Notes under the pieces: model-generated | Databases searched by the model: none | What the model saw: only the letters and a program-made list of their open reading frames with translations | What the model was told of the DNA's origin: nothing | Made by a program: the position numbers and the translations under genes | Shown: positions 42,951 to 52,434 of the stretch, piece by piece | How positions within the stretch are numbered: the first letter of the stretch is position 1 | Layout of the letters: every line of letters begins with the position of its first letter | Assembly (NCBI RefSeq): GCF_006351005.1 | Contig: NZ_VENP01000008.1 | Location: 18,734 to 82,733 of the forward strand | Length of the DNA: 64,000 nt | Direction of reading: 5' to 3' | DNA from: Miniimonas arenae | Lineage (GTDB): Bacteria; Actinomycetota; Actinomycetes; Actinomycetales; Beutenbergiaceae

Positions 42951-45900
42951 CAGTCCTCCACCTCCCACGGTGCCTTCTCGAGCGCGACGTCGACGGCGAG
43001 CGCCCGCTCGTCCGCCGTCCCCGCCAGGGGGTCGCCCGGCCGGAGCAGGTCGAGCCGGAATCGCGCACCGCGTGCGTTCGCCGGCAGGAACGCGAGTACC
43101 CGGGTACCACCGGGGGCGACGACGAGCGGTCCCTGCGCGGTCACCTCGCCGGCGCCCGGCGCGAGCACGCCCGCCGGGGTGAGGCACGGCTGCGGCCGCG
43201 CGGCCCACCAGCCGTGCGACGGGTCGGCGGAGTCGCCCGGACCCGTCACCCACGTCGGCGCGAGGTGCTCGCGGTACAGCGCCTCGGACGCCTCGATCAC
43301 GACGGCCAGCGGCCGCGGCGCCGGGTCGGCGCTCCACCACACCTCCACCCGAGGTGCGCTCGGGACGACCGGAACGTCGAGTCCCGCGGCCTGCACCGCG
43401 GCGTCCCACTGGTCGCCCGAGGGGCGAGTCGGCAGGGCGGTGAGCGGCGTGATCGTGCGGCACAGCCGGTGCTCGACGGCGCTCGGCGCGATCCACGACG
43501 CGAGGTGCGCGAGCGAGTCGAACCGCGACGTGGTGAAGTTCGCGCGATACACCCGGGTGCGTGCGCCGCCCGCGATCGGGACGGACTCGATGTCGAGCAG
43601 GTAGTCGGTAAGGGGGTCCAGCTCGAACCGGAACGTCAGCACCTCGGTGTCCCGGGTGACCTCGTCCACCCCGACGCACGGCGTGCTCGGCAGCAGCTCG
43701 GCGGCCGTCTGCTCCCACGCCTGGAGCGGCGCGGTCCGCGGGTGCAGCTCGGCGAGTCCGGCGTCGAGGCGTACCGCGGCGTCGGCAGGCAGCGCGAATG
43801 CCTGGCCCGCGGGGCCGCCGCCGGGCGGTGCGGGGTGGTGGCCCGAGGACGAGCGCACCGTGACCTCGAGGCGCCGTCCGTAGGCCGCGAACAGCTCGGG
43901 GACCGCCTGGTGCGAGAGCGCGATGCGCAGCGGGTCGTGGCAGAAGATGCCGGCGTCGCCCATGCCGGGCGTCGTGTCGAGGATCCACGGCGCGAGGTCG
44001 GTGGGGCACGCGGCGGCGGAGGCGCCGCGGAACCGGAAGGTCTGCGGGGTTCCGGCGTTCGGGTAGGTCGGCACGCGCGTCGGGTGCGCCTCGCCCGTCT
44101 CGACGTCCCAGTGCCAGCTCGCGGTGAGCGTGTAGTCCTGGCCGGGCACCAGGAGCGCGACGTCCGTGGGGGCGTGGGTCAGGCCGGTCTCGAACGCCTC
44201 CCGGTCGCTGTTCGTGACGGTCTCGTCCCAGCTTTCGCGCTCCGCCTCGGCGTACGTGACGGCCTCGAGCGCGACGACGTGCACGGGGCTCTCGTACGGC
44301 GGCGCCTCTCGGTCGCTCCAGCCGATGGCGAGCTGCGTGGTCTGCTTCTCCAGGCGCCCGAGGTCGGCGAGGAACAGCCCGAGGATCCGACCGTCGCGGA
44401 TGACGGAGGCCGCCGCCCGACCGGCGAGCCGGACGGGACGCTCCCACGGGCCGCCCGGGTCCACCCACGTGCCCGGGAGCGGGTGGGCGGCGTCCACGAG
44501 GTCGTCGTTGACGAGCCGGTACTCGGCCAGCACGGTGCCGTCCTCCGCTCGCTGCTGGAGAAGGACCTGGCGCTTGCGCTCGAGCGGCGCGACGAGCAGG
44601 ACGCGCGCGGTGAGCAGGGGCTCGGTCAGATCGAGCAGCACGGCGTCCGCGAGCGCGTCCGGGGTCCAGCCGGCCTCGGCGCGCGCCTCCTCGAGCCGCT
44701 TGAGCTCGCGCTCGGTGAGCCCGACCGGGTCCGCCCACTCGTGCCACGGGCAGCGCAGCACCCGACCGTCGCAGAGCTTGCCTCGTACGAGGTCGGCCTC
44801 CACGAGCCGGGAGCGCGCGTGCCCCGCGAGGTCGGTGAGGTCCGTGCCCGAGGCGAGCGCCGCCGTCGCCGAGGTGAGGTCGATCGACAGGCCACCCGCC
44901 GTCGTACGCCCGGGCAGGCCCTTCGTCCACGTGGCGAGCGGGTCCGCGGGATCCGTCGCGCCGCCGCACGGCACGGCGTCGCCGACCACGCGCGCGGGCT
45001 CGGTCGGGGCGAGCGCGTCGGCGGGCGTGCCGCTGCGCCACGGCTCGCGGACCCGGAGCACGCGTTCGGCCGGAGCGGACCGCGGCGCCGAGCCGGGCGG
45101 GTCGGGCCAGACGAGCCCGACGAGCGACCAGCCGGACTCGCTCGGTCCGAGCGGCTGACCGCCGAAGGTCCACAGCTGCGGCGCGGCCGGGACCGGCGGG
45201 TGGCACACGGTGCCCCAGCGGTGGTCGATCTGCCGGGTCAGGGTCTCGCCGTAGCTGATCGCCGAGCTGAACGGCAGCGGCGCCCACGTGAGCAGCGCGA
45301 GGGCGGGCGAGGCGATCTGATCGGTCGGGTTGGAGTCGTTCCACCAGACGCTCGGCGTCGGACCGGCGCGCAGCGCGCCGGCGAGCGTGACCGAGTCCAG
45401 CCGGTAGGCCCACCAGCGGTCCCCGATCCGGTACCAGGCGGAGGTGCCTGAGACGCCGGAGGTCCCGTTCGGCGTCGCGCCGAGCACGACGTTCCCCCCC
45501 GCCGTCTCGGGCGCCGTGGTGAGCACGAGGACTCCGACGGCGTCCAGCGGCAGCTCGGGCACGACGTCGGCCGGCGCGCTCGCGGCGCGCGCGAGACGCG
45601 CGTCCGGGCTGCCGGTCGCGCCGGAGCCCTCGACGACGACGGCGGAGCGGCCGACGAAGTCGAGCGAGGCGACGAGCGGCGGCGGGACGAGGTCGGGGCT
45701 GGGCGCCGAGCCGATCGTCAGCTCGATGCACGCCTCGATGTCGAAGAAGAAGAACGAGACCTTGCCGCAGACCTTGCCGTGCACGTACGGGTGGTCGACC
45801 TCGCGGCCGTTCTCCACCCGCTTGCCGACGGCGAGATCCAGCGTGGCCGTGACGCCGATCGAGACGATGAAGAGCATGAGCTCACCACGGATGTAGATCC

Positions 45901-48900
45901 GCCCGGCGAGGTAGAACGGGTCGAAGCCGAGGATCGCGTCGAACCCGGCGGCCACCTCGGCGTACAGCCGCGCCGGCTTGGACCCCATGAGCACGGCCTG
46001 GAGGTGGAAGCCGGTGGCGATCGCGACTCCGCTCGCGCCCGGCAGCGGCGGCACGTCCGAGCTGGGCGAGCCGCCGGTGAGGCCGTTGCCGTGCACCATG
46101 AGGTAGCCGCTGGCCTCGAGGACGTCCAGCACCTTGACGCGGATGCGGTCGTGGTAGGTGCCGAGGTCGACCCGCCAGGTCTCCGGCTGCTTCGTGGAGA
46201 AGAACGCCGTGACCGGGACGTGCACCTGGAGGATCTTCTCGATCGTGTAGTCGGCGACGACGCCGAGGGTGATCGTGCCGCGGCCGAAGTCGATGTCCAG
46301 CACGGCGAGGAAGGTGGCCGACTCCTGGCTCGTCGCCGATGGCATCTTCTTGAGAACGTCGGCCTTCATGATGAGCAGCAGGCGCGGTCCGGGTACCTCG
46401 ATGAGCAGGATGCCCTTGAGGTGGACGACGTAGCCGCCCTCGATCGTGCCGACCAGCATGCCCGCGGCGAACGCGTAGGAGCCGGGCTGGTGGTGCCAGC
46501 CGTCGACGTGCATGACGGAGCCCCGGGCGAGCTGGGTGCCCACCCAGTCCAGCGCGGGCAGTGCGGCGTTCGGGTTCTCCGAGCGCGCGAAGTTGATACC
46601 GACGCCGCCGAGGAAGCCGAAGATGCCCAGCCCCGAGTTCCCGAGCAGGAGCGGGACCGGGAACTCGACCTCGATGCCGATGAGCAGACCCGTGACGCCG
46701 TTCTCGGTGATGAGCGCGAGCGATGCCGCGGCGCGGATGCTCACGGGGATGATCGTGAGGTCGATCGACGCCTTGAAGCCGTTGGGCAGGATCTCCAGCG
46801 TCCCCGACCCGTGCAGCGTGCTCGGGATGTCCAGGCTCGCGCCGAGCTTGGTGAGCTGGGGCGGCTCGGGCGCGTCGAGGCGCTGGCGCACGCGAACCGT
46901 GTCGATCGTGACCGGCCCGAGCTCGACGCCGATCATCGCCTCGACCTCGAGGTAGGTCGGGTTGTCGCGGGACACCCGCACGCCCATGATCCGCAGGATC
47001 TCGTCGAGCGGCTCGACCGCCTGGATCGAGCCGGGCTTGATCTCGAGCTCGTAGCCGCGGCTGGCGTCGAACACGGGAATCGGCACGGCCGGCCCCGTGG
47101 GGTCCCACGCGGCGCGCACCCCGACGGCCTGGTAGCGCGTGCGGACGGGCTTGTCCCGCGGCACCTTGACGACGGAGAAGTCGAACGCGAACTGCACCTC
47201 GACGTCGAGCATGACGCTGACCGCTCCGGTGCCGGTGCTCGCCGTCGAGCCGTCCGGCGCGATGACGCCGTTGGACACGACGATCTCGCCGCCGTGGATC
47301 GTGAGGGCGCGCACGTCGATCCAGCCGACGGCGCCGAGCGCGACCGATCCGAGCTGGATGAGGGCGCCGGCAGCGGGGGAGAGGGTCGCGACGGCCGCCG
47401 AGATCGGGGCCATGACGGCGAAGGCGCCGGCCATGCTCAGGGCCGTGTCGGGCGCGGTGGCCGGGGTGAGGCGGCGGTCGTAGAGCCCGTCGAGGTCCGC
47501 CTGCGCGGCTCGGAACTCCCCGAAGACCTCCCACGCTCCGCGGTCGGAGGCCAGCTTGAGGCGCACCCGGAACAGGCAGATGCCGTCGCTCGCGCTGCCC
47601 ACGCCGAACTGGTCGACCCCACCCTGGGCGAGGCTCGTCTCCAGGGCGGTCTCGACGTCGAACTCGCCCCAGATCTCGCAGCGCACGAAGGTCGAGCGGA
47701 GCAGCTCGACCTCGACGCCGATCCGGCGGAAGCAGTCCGGGCGTCCGGTGGTGGGCGGCGCGGGGTCGCGGTCCACGACGGCGAGCCGCGGCTGTCGCGT
47801 CAGCCGCGCCGTGGCCGCAGCGGGGGTCGCCGGGGTCGGGCCCGTGACCCGGACCCACCACCAGTCCGGCGCGGTGGGCGCCGGGACGGGCGTGGTGCCG
47901 CGCGGGTCGACCCCGTCCCGGGCCGGGACGTGACCCAGGCCCGACACGGTGCCGACGGGATACCCGGCGTTGCGCAGCACGGCGGCGACGACGGCGGCAC
48001 GGCGCTCGCTCAGCTCCTGGTTGTAGGTGCGCTTGGCCTCGGTGTCCGACTCGCACGACGCGTAGCCGGTCACGGTGACGGTGCCGGCGCCGCCACCGGC
48101 CGCCGCGGTGAACGCCGCGTGCCGGTCGGCGGCCAGCGTCGCGAAGGGTGTCCCGCCCGGCGCCGAGGTGCGGTTGGCCGCGGGCGAGGTGCCGATGTTG
48201 GCGAGGGTCGTCGTCCAGGTGGGGTTCGTGGCCTCGTCCGGCGTGGGGTGGTCGAACCGGAGGTAGGCATCCATGACGAGCGCGCTGCTCGCCGGCCGGG
48301 TCGCGCTCACGGTGACGGTCGCGCCGTCGCCGACCGGGACCGTCACCTCGGTCGCGGACGCCGCGGAGCCCCCGCCGCTCCACGTCCAGCTTGCGGCGAC
48401 CGGCGGGTCCAGGGCGAGGGTCGCCGTCGTCGCGTCCTGGCGCACGAGGACGAGCCGTCCGGCCTCCGGTGCGGTGTTCGTGAGCTGGACGGGGTTCGTC
48501 GCGTCGTTGCCCGCGCCCTCGGCGGCCGCGGGTCGGCGTGCACGGAAGCTCGCCGTCGCGCTCTGTCCGCCCGAGGAGGCGGCGGTGACCGTGAGCGTGA
48601 CCGCGCCCGCGGCGGGCACGGTCACGGTGGTCCGGCCGTTCGTGACCGGACCACCCCCCGTGATGGTGATCGTGACGGGAGCGGTACCGCCGTTGGTGTC
48701 GGCGACGAACGTCGATCCGGTCGGGACCTCGACCTCGCCGTCCGCGATCGCGGCGACGTGGCGACCGGACGGCGTGATGAACCGCGCCATGATGCTCGGC
48801 GCACCGCCACGGTTGACCACCTCGGCGCTGAACGTGCCGGTGACCCCGGCGTGCACCCCGAGGCCGATCCAGAGGTTGCGCACGCCCGCGGACACGGCGA

Positions 48901-49630
48901 TGCCGTCCAGGCCGTCGGGTTGCACGAACAGGCGGGCCTCGGGGAGGTAGAAGCCCTGCCACTCCGCGGGCATGGCGCGCGCCTGCGCAGGAACGCCGGC
49001 GGGGCCGGACTCGCCGGACAGGTCGAGCACCGCGGCGCGGAAGGCGAAACCGACGACGGCGCCGGGTCCCACGAGCGCGTACGGCGGAGACATCTCGATG
49101 CAGGAGTAGACGTCGTCGAGCGGTTCGCCCGAGGTGGTCGCCGAGAGGAGCTCGAAGCCGACGCTGCCGCCTGGGCTCTGGGCCAGACGCATCACGAGGC
49201 GCGGGACGAGGAGGCGGACCTGGGTGTGGTCGGGGTCCTCCTCGAGCATGCCGTCGCCGGCGAGGCGGGCCCCGCGCAGGAAGGGCAGGAGGACGCGGAC
49301 GCCGGGGACGTCGAGATCGACGCGCCACGCGCCGTCCTCGGGGTCGGCGAGCGTGGTGCCGCTGAGGCGACGCCACTCGGCGAGGACGACCGAGTCGCCG
49401 GCGAGCTCGATCGGGGTGTCACCGCCCGAGCCGATCCGGCCCGTCGCGGGGTCGATCGCGCCGCCCGCGAAGCCCGACAGCGACGCGGTCGCGGTTCGGC
49501 GCTTCCAGGTCGTGCCGTTCTCGGTGACGAGCGCCCACGGCGTGGTGGTCACCGCCGAGAGGGGTCCCTGGAGCGCGTCGAGCAGGCCGCTCGTGCGCAG
49601 CGGTTCGGGTAGGTCGTCCCAAGCAGCCAT
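42950..49630 (-). CDS. Giant protein with OmpA-like segment and DUF6603-like region
   Basis: A 2226-residue protein without signal peptide or clear transmembrane anchor. In order: an N-terminal beta-rich domain (about 1-300), an Ig/PKD-like segment (about 305-360), an OmpA-like stretch (about 453-570, with GYASCESDTEAKRTYNQ and LSERRAAVVAAVLRNAG), a long amphipathic beta-rich region resembling DUF6603 proteins (about 700-1310, including FPVPLLLGNSGLGIFGFLGG and KVSFFFFDIEACIELTIG), and a Trp-rich C-terminal half. The DUF6603 match is from memory. ATG 49630 follows GACGGAGCC; the upstream in-frame GTG 49672 has no such site. Function unknown. Confidence 0.85.
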   Translation of the reverse strand: MAAWDDLPEPLRTSGLLDALQGPLSAVTTTPWALVTENGTTWKRRTATASLSGFAGGAIDPATGRIGSGGDTPIELAGDSVVLAEWRRLSGTTLADPEDGAWRVDLDVPGVRVLLPFLRGARLAGDGMLEEDPDHTQVRLLVPRLVMRLAQSPGGSVGFELLSATTSGEPLDDVYSCIEMSPPYALVGPGAVVGFAFRAAVLDLSGESGPAGVPAQARAMPAEWQGFYLPEARLFVQPDGLDGIAVSAGVRNLWIGLGVHAGVTGTFSAEVVNRGGAPSIMARFITPSGRHVAAIADGEVEVPTGSTFVADTNGGTAPVTITITGGGPVTNGRTTVTVPAAGAVTLTVTAASSGGQSATASFRARRPAAAEGAGNDATNPVQLTNTAPEAGRLVLVRQDATTATLALDPPVAASWTWSGGGSAASATEVTVPVGDGATVTVSATRPASSALVMDAYLRFDHPTPDEATNPTWTTTLANIGTSPAANRTSAPGGTPFATLAADRHAAFTAAAGGGAGTVTVTGYASCESDTEAKRTYNQELSERRAAVVAAVLRNAGYPVGTVSGLGHVPARDGVDPRGTTPVPAPTAPDWWWVRVTGPTPATPAAATARLTRQPRLAVVDRDPAPPTTGRPDCFRRIGVEVELLRSTFVRCEIWGEFDVETALETSLAQGGVDQFGVGSASDGICLFRVRLKLASDRGAWEVFGEFRAAQADLDGLYDRRLTPATAPDTALSMAGAFAVMAPISAAVATLSPAAGALIQLGSVALGAVGWIDVRALTIHGGEIVVSNGVIAPDGSTASTGTGAVSVMLDVEVQFAFDFSVVKVPRDKPVRTRYQAVGVRAAWDPTGPAVPIPVFDASRGYELEIKPGSIQAVEPLDEILRIMGVRVSRDNPTYLEVEAMIGVELGPVTIDTVRVRQRLDAPEPPQLTKLGASLDIPSTLHGSGTLEILPNGFKASIDLTIIPVSIRAAASLALITENGVTGLLIGIEVEFPVPLLLGNSGLGIFGFLGGVGINFARSENPNAALPALDWVGTQLARGSVMHVDGWHHQPGSYAFAAGMLVGTIEGGYVVHLKGILLIEVPGPRLLLIMKADVLKKMPSATSQESATFLAVLDIDFGRGTITLGVVADYTIEKILQVHVPVTAFFSTKQPETWRVDLGTYHDRIRVKVLDVLEASGYLMVHGNGLTGGSPSSDVPPLPGASGVAIATGFHLQAVLMGSKPARLYAEVAAGFDAILGFDPFYLAGRIYIRGELMLFIVSIGVTATLDLAVGKRVENGREVDHPYVHGKVCGKVSFFFFDIEACIELTIGSAPSPDLVPPPLVASLDFVGRSAVVVEGSGATGSPDARLARAASAPADVVPELPLDAVGVLVLTTAPETAGGNVVLGATPNGTSGVSGTSAWYRIGDRWWAYRLDSVTLAGALRAGPTPSVWWNDSNPTDQIASPALALLTWAPLPFSSAISYGETLTRQIDHRWGTVCHPPVPAAPQLWTFGGQPLGPSESGWSLVGLVWPDPPGSAPRSAPAERVLRVREPWRSGTPADALAPTEPARVVGDAVPCGGATDPADPLATWTKGLPGRTTAGGLSIDLTSATAALASGTDLTDLAGHARSRLVEADLVRGKLCDGRVLRCPWHEWADPVGLTERELKRLEEARAEAGWTPDALADAVLLDLTEPLLTARVLLVAPLERKRQVLLQQRAEDGTVLAEYRLVNDDLVDAAHPLPGTWVDPGGPWERPVRLAGRAAASVIRDGRILGLFLADLGRLEKQTTQLAIGWSDREAPPYESPVHVVALEAVTYAEAERESWDETVTNSDREAFETGLTHAPTDVALLVPGQDYTLTASWHWDVETGEAHPTRVPTYPNAGTPQTFRFRGASAAACPTDLAPWILDTTPGMGDAGIFCHDPLRIALSHQAVPELFAAYGRRLEVTVRSSSGHHPAPPGGGPAGQAFALPADAAVRLDAGLAELHPRTAPLQAWEQTAAELLPSTPCVGVDEVTRDTEVLTFRFELDPLTDYLLDIESVPIAGGARTRVYRANFTTSRFDSLAHLASWIAPSAVEHRLCRTITPLTALPTRPSGDQWDAAVQAAGLDVPVVPSAPRVEVWWSADPAPRPLAVVIEASEALYREHLAPTWVTGPGDSADPSHGWWAARPQPCLTPAGVLAPGAGEVTAQGPLVVAPGGTRVLAFLPANARGARFRLDLLRPGDPLAGTADERALAVDVALEKAPWEVED

Positions 49631-49886
49631 CAGTGGCTCCGTCGCTCGCGCTCCGTGCCGCCCTGCCGACACGGGGACGGCCGCACGCTAGACCCGTGGG
49701 GGGATGGGGGACAAGGGTGGGAGCGCGTGCGCGTCGAGGCACGGCCCGATCGGGCAGGGTGGGGCGGTGCAGGGAGACTTGCCTAACGGACGTGAGGAGC
49801 GCACGTGGGGCGCCGTCGTGCACACGCTCGCTGCGCCGTCGTGCGCGCGTGGGAGTGGTCCGGAACGAAACCGAGGCGTTCCGACG
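49631..49886. other. Gap upstream of the giant-gene pair
   Basis: No gene is supported in the 315 bases between the giant pair and glnA1, whose distal part holds the glnA1 terminator. GCGCCGTCGTGC occurs at 49807 and 49830, the dispersed motif also seen elsewhere. The promoter of the giant genes should lie here but no convincing -35/-10 pair stands out. Confidence 0.5.
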
Positions 49887-49930
49887 GAGAGGGCCCCCGG
49901 CCCGCGTCGCCGCAGGTCGGAGGCCCTCTC
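49887..49930 (-). terminator. Terminator of glnA1
   Basis: GAGAGGGCC and GGCCCTCTC form a perfect 9-bp stem around a 26-base GC-rich loop, 16 bases after the glnA1 stop. Confidence 0.6.
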
Positions 49931-49945
49931 GGAAGGTGCGACGGC

Positions 49946-51370
49946 TCAGACGTCGTAGTAGAGCTCGAACTCGTGCGGCGTCGGACGCAGCTGCACGGGG
50001 TCGACCTCGTGGGTCCGCTTGTAGTCGATCCAGGTCTCGATGAGGTCCGGGGTGAACACGCCACCTGCCGTGAGGTAGTCGTTGTCCTCCTCGAGAGCCT
50101 TGAGGACCTCGGGCAGCGAGCCCGGGACCTGCTGGATCTGCGCGTGCTCCTCGGGGGGCAGCTCATACAGGTCCTTGTCGACCGGCTCCGGCGGCTCGAT
50201 GCGGTTCTTGATGCCGTCGATGCCGGCCATGAGGATCGCCGAGAACGCGAGGTACGGGTTGGCCGACGGGTCCGGCACGCGGAACTCCACGCGCTTGGCC
50301 TTGGGCGAGGAGCCCGTGATCGGGATGCGGATGCAGGCCGAGCGGTTGCGGGCCGAGTAGACCAGGTTGACCGGTGCCTCGTAGCCCGGGACCAGGCGGC
50401 GGTAGGAGTTCACCGACGGGTTCGTCCAGGCCAGGAGCGACGGCGCGTGGTGCAGGAGGCCACCGATGTACCAGCGGGCGAGGTCGGACAGGCCGCCGTA
50501 GCCGGACTCGTCGTGGAACAGCGGCACGCCGTCCTTCCACAGCGAGGAGTGGCAGTGCATGCCCGAGCCGTTGTCCCCGAAGAGGGGTTTCGGCATGAAC
50601 GTCACGGTCTTGCCGGCGTTGTAGGCGACGTTCTTGATGACGTACTTGAACTTCATCAGGTCGTCGCCGGCCGAGCGCAGCGTGTTGAAGCGGTAGTTGA
50701 TCTCCTGCTGACCGCCGGTGCCGACCTCGTGGTGCGCCCGCTCGACGTCGAGGCCGATCGAGCCCAGCACGGTGCACATCTCGTCACGCAGGTCGGCGAA
50801 CTTGTCGCTCGGGGAGAGCGGGAAGTAGCCACCCTTGTACCGCGTCTTGTACGCCTGGTTGCCACCCTCCTCCTCGCGCCCGGTGTTCCACGCGGCCTCG
50901 ATCGAGTCGATGTGGTAGAACGCCTCGTTCTGGCGGGAGATGAAGCGGGCGGAGTCGAACAGGTAGAACTCGGCCTCCGGGCCGAAGTACACCGTGTCGG
51001 CGATGCCCGTCGAGGCGAGGTACGCCTCGGCCTTGGCCGCGATCTGACGCGGGTCGCGCGAGTACGGCTCGTCCGTGAACGGGTTCACGACCGAGAAGTA
51101 CACGACGAGCGTCTTGGCCTTGCGGAACGGGTCGATGAAGGCGCTCGTCACGTCCGGGATGAGCTTCATGTCCGACTCGTGGATGGCCTGGAAGCCGCGG
51201 ATCGAGGAGCCGTCGAACATGAGGCCCTCGCTGAAGGCGTCGTCGTTGAAGGCCTCGACCGGGATGTTGAAGTGCTGCTGCACGCCCGGCAGGTCGATGA
51301 ACCTGACGTCGATGAACTCGACGCCCTGCTCATGCGTGTAGGCGATCGCCTCCTCGGCGGTACTGAACAT
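49946..51370 (-). CDS. glnA: Type I glutamine synthetase GlnA1 with adenylylation tyrosine
   Basis: The main nitrogen-assimilating glutamine synthetase (474 residues, beta-type dodecamer). [40 protein letters not shown] and NRSACIRIP are intact. Tyr402 in [10 protein letters not shown] is the adenylylation site used by GlnE, which is encoded 25 kb away; the glnA2 product lacks it. The ATG follows GAAGGAGCCCC. A -10-like TAGCGT at 51412-51407 and a GlnR-like box upstream suggest nitrogen control. Confidence 0.97.
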   Translation of the reverse strand: MFSTAEEAIAYTHEQGVEFIDVRFIDLPGVQQHFNIPVEAFNDDAFSEGLMFDGSSIRGFQAIHESDMKLIPDVTSAFIDPFRKAKTLVVYFSVVNPFTDEPYSRDPRQIAAKAEAYLASTGIADTVYFGPEAEFYLFDSARFISRQNEAFYHIDSIEAAWNTGREEEGGNQAYKTRYKGGYFPLSPSDKFADLRDEMCTVLGSIGLDVERAHHEVGTGGQQEINYRFNTLRSAGDDLMKFKYVIKNVAYNAGKTVTFMPKPLFGDNGSGMHCHSSLWKDGVPLFHDESGYGGLSDLARWYIGGLLHHAPSLLAWTNPSVNSYRRLVPGYEAPVNLVYSARNRSACIRIPITGSSPKAKRVEFRVPDPSANPYLAFSAILMAGIDGIKNRIEPPEPVDKDLYELPPEEHAQIQQVPGSLPEVLKALEEDNDYLTAGGVFTPDLIETWIDYKRTHEVDPVQLRPTPHEFELYYDV

Positions 51371-51422
51371 GGGGCTCCTTCGTAGGTCGGTCCCGGGGTC
51401 GGCTGAACGCTATGGCGGCCCG

Positions 51423-51460
51423 ATTTCCCGGTCATGACTCCTTTGTGTCGGTGACGTTAC
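51423..51460 (-). promoter_or_regulatory. GlnR-type operator upstream of glnA1
   Basis: Read on the minus strand, four pentamers are spaced by exactly six bases: GTAAC, GACAC, GTCAT, GAAAT. This matches the published Streptomyces-type pattern gTnAC-n6-GaAAC-n6-GtnAC-n6-GAAAc with one mismatch in each of the last three. It lies about 10 bases upstream of the -10 element, at the usual place for GlnR. No glnR gene is in the window. Confidence 0.6.
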
Positions 51461-51522
51461 GTCGCCGGGCGTGAAGGTACCGCGCCGGGCTGGGCGCGCG
51501 CTGTCCGTTTCGAGGCGCGGCT

Positions 51523-51528
51523 TACGAT
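51523..51528 (+). promoter_or_regulatory. -10 element of leaderless RDD gene
   Basis: TACGAT six bases before the GTG start at 51535. Confidence 0.5.
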
Positions 51529-51534
51529 CGTGCG

Positions 51535-51957
51535 GTGCCAGCCGAACCCCGCCACCACGCACCGATGCCCGACGGCGGAGCGCACCCCTCGCCGTCGTCC
51601 TCCCCGTCCGCGGCGTCCGCCGGGATGCACGTGGGCCGGCGCCTGGGCGCGCTGATCGTGGACTGGGTGATCGCGTCGGCGATCTCGGCCGGGTTCCTCG
51701 ACTACCACCCGCTGGCGACGCTCGGTGTGTTCGCGCTGATGACTGCGTTGCTGCTGATGACCCTCGGAGCCACGATCGGGCACCGGCTCTTCGGGCTCGT
51801 GGTGCGCCGGAACGCGGACGGCGGGGTGCCGTGCCGACCGCTGCAGGCGGTGGTGCGGACCGTGGCGCTGTGCCTCGTGGTGCCTGCGGGGATCTGGGGG
51901 CCGGACGGCCGGGGGCTGCACGACGTGTGGGCAGGGACTGCGGTCGGGCGGCGCTGA
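51535..51957 (+). CDS. RDD family membrane protein
   Basis: A 140-residue inner-membrane protein with the RDD pattern: GRRLGALIVDWVIASAIS opening the first helix (Arg/Asp), a second helix at about 62-80 (LATLGVFALMTALLL), GATIGHRLFGLVV, and a C-terminal RGLHDVWAGTAV. The first 30 residues are a Pro/Ser/His-rich cytoplasmic tail. Function unknown; the gene commonly flanks glnA1 in actinobacteria and is divergent from it here. The GTG start is supported by the six-base distance to TACGAT. Confidence 0.88.
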   Translation: MPAEPRHHAPMPDGGAHPSPSSSPSAASAGMHVGRRLGALIVDWVIASAISAGFLDYHPLATLGVFALMTALLLMTLGATIGHRLFGLVVRRNADGGVPCRPLQAVVRTVALCLVVPAGIWGPDGRGLHDVWAGTAVGRR

Positions 51958-51970
51958 GCCGAGCGGGGGA

Positions 51971-52030
51971 GCCCGAGCTGGCTGCGCCCGAGCTGGGTGC
52001 GCCCGAGCTGGCTGCGCCCGAGCGCGTGCA
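51971..52030. repeat. 15-bp tandem repeat after the RDD gene
   Basis: GCCCGAGCTGGCTGC starts at 51971, 51986 and 52001, with a degenerate fourth unit at 52016. It begins 14 bases after the RDD stop codon and no gene is supported over it. Confidence 0.8.
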
Positions 52031-52125
52031 GGCGGGACTCGAGCACGACTGCGGACCTCGGCGCCAGATCACGCCTCGGGGGTGCGGGGCGGGACGGGTC
52101 TCTCGTTCTGCGTGACGCGCTCGCG

Positions 52126-52213
52126 CGAACGCTGGGTTTCGGTCATCAGGGGGCTCGCTGGGAGCCAGAACCCAGCGTTCGGCGCCGTCGCCGTGGCCCC
52201 AACCCAGCGTTCG
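52126..52213. repeat. Inverted and direct 13-mers upstream of adhE
   Basis: CGAACGCTGGGTT (52126-52138) is the perfect inverse of AACCCAGCGTTCG at 52169-52181; the same 13-mer recurs at 52201-52213, 32 bases (three helical turns) further, followed both times by GCGCCG. It lies about 220-310 bases before adhE, and no gene is supported here. Confidence 0.75.
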
Positions 52214-52320
52214 GCGCCGGCGCCGTCCCGGATGCGAATGCTGCCGAGGCACCTCCGGCGGCGTGGGCCTCGGTAGCCTGGGCGCTCTGCCCCGTGGGCC
52301 CTCGGCGTCCCGACCACCCC

Positions 52321-52400
52321 CGAGGCCTGGGACCTCGGTCCTGGGACCTGGGTCCCCGGGACCTCGGCCTCATGAGACGCCGCGTGCCGCCTCGTAGTTT
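52321..52400 (+). promoter_or_regulatory. Structured adhE leader and candidate promoter
   Basis: GGGACC-TG-GGTCCC (52343-52356) is a perfect inverted repeat within three tandem GGGACCT-type units, and GAGGCC (52322-52327) can pair with GGCCTC (52366-52371) around it. A -10-like TAGTTT lies at 52395-52400, giving a leader of about 28 bases. If transcription instead starts further upstream, at a TAGCCT at 52274-52279, the hairpins would be in the 5' leader. No Rex-type operator was seen. Confidence 0.4.
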
Positions 52401-52434
52401 CGTGTCATCACCCACCCGACACCAGGAGCAACGC

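Noticed and set aside
45779..49612. Plus-strand ORF of 1277 codons opposite the giant gene
   Set aside because: Composition (Arg, Glu, Gly, Val) is that of antisense GC-rich DNA; the minus-strand frame has beta-rich domains and a good ribosome binding site.
42950..49672. Start of the giant gene at GTG 49672
   Set aside because: No ribosome binding site precedes it, while ATG 49630 follows GGAG at suitable spacing.
51410..52317. Minus-strand ORFs over the RDD-adhE gap
   Set aside because: They translate the tandem and inverted repeats and antisense of the RDD gene; no start signal or domain is visible.
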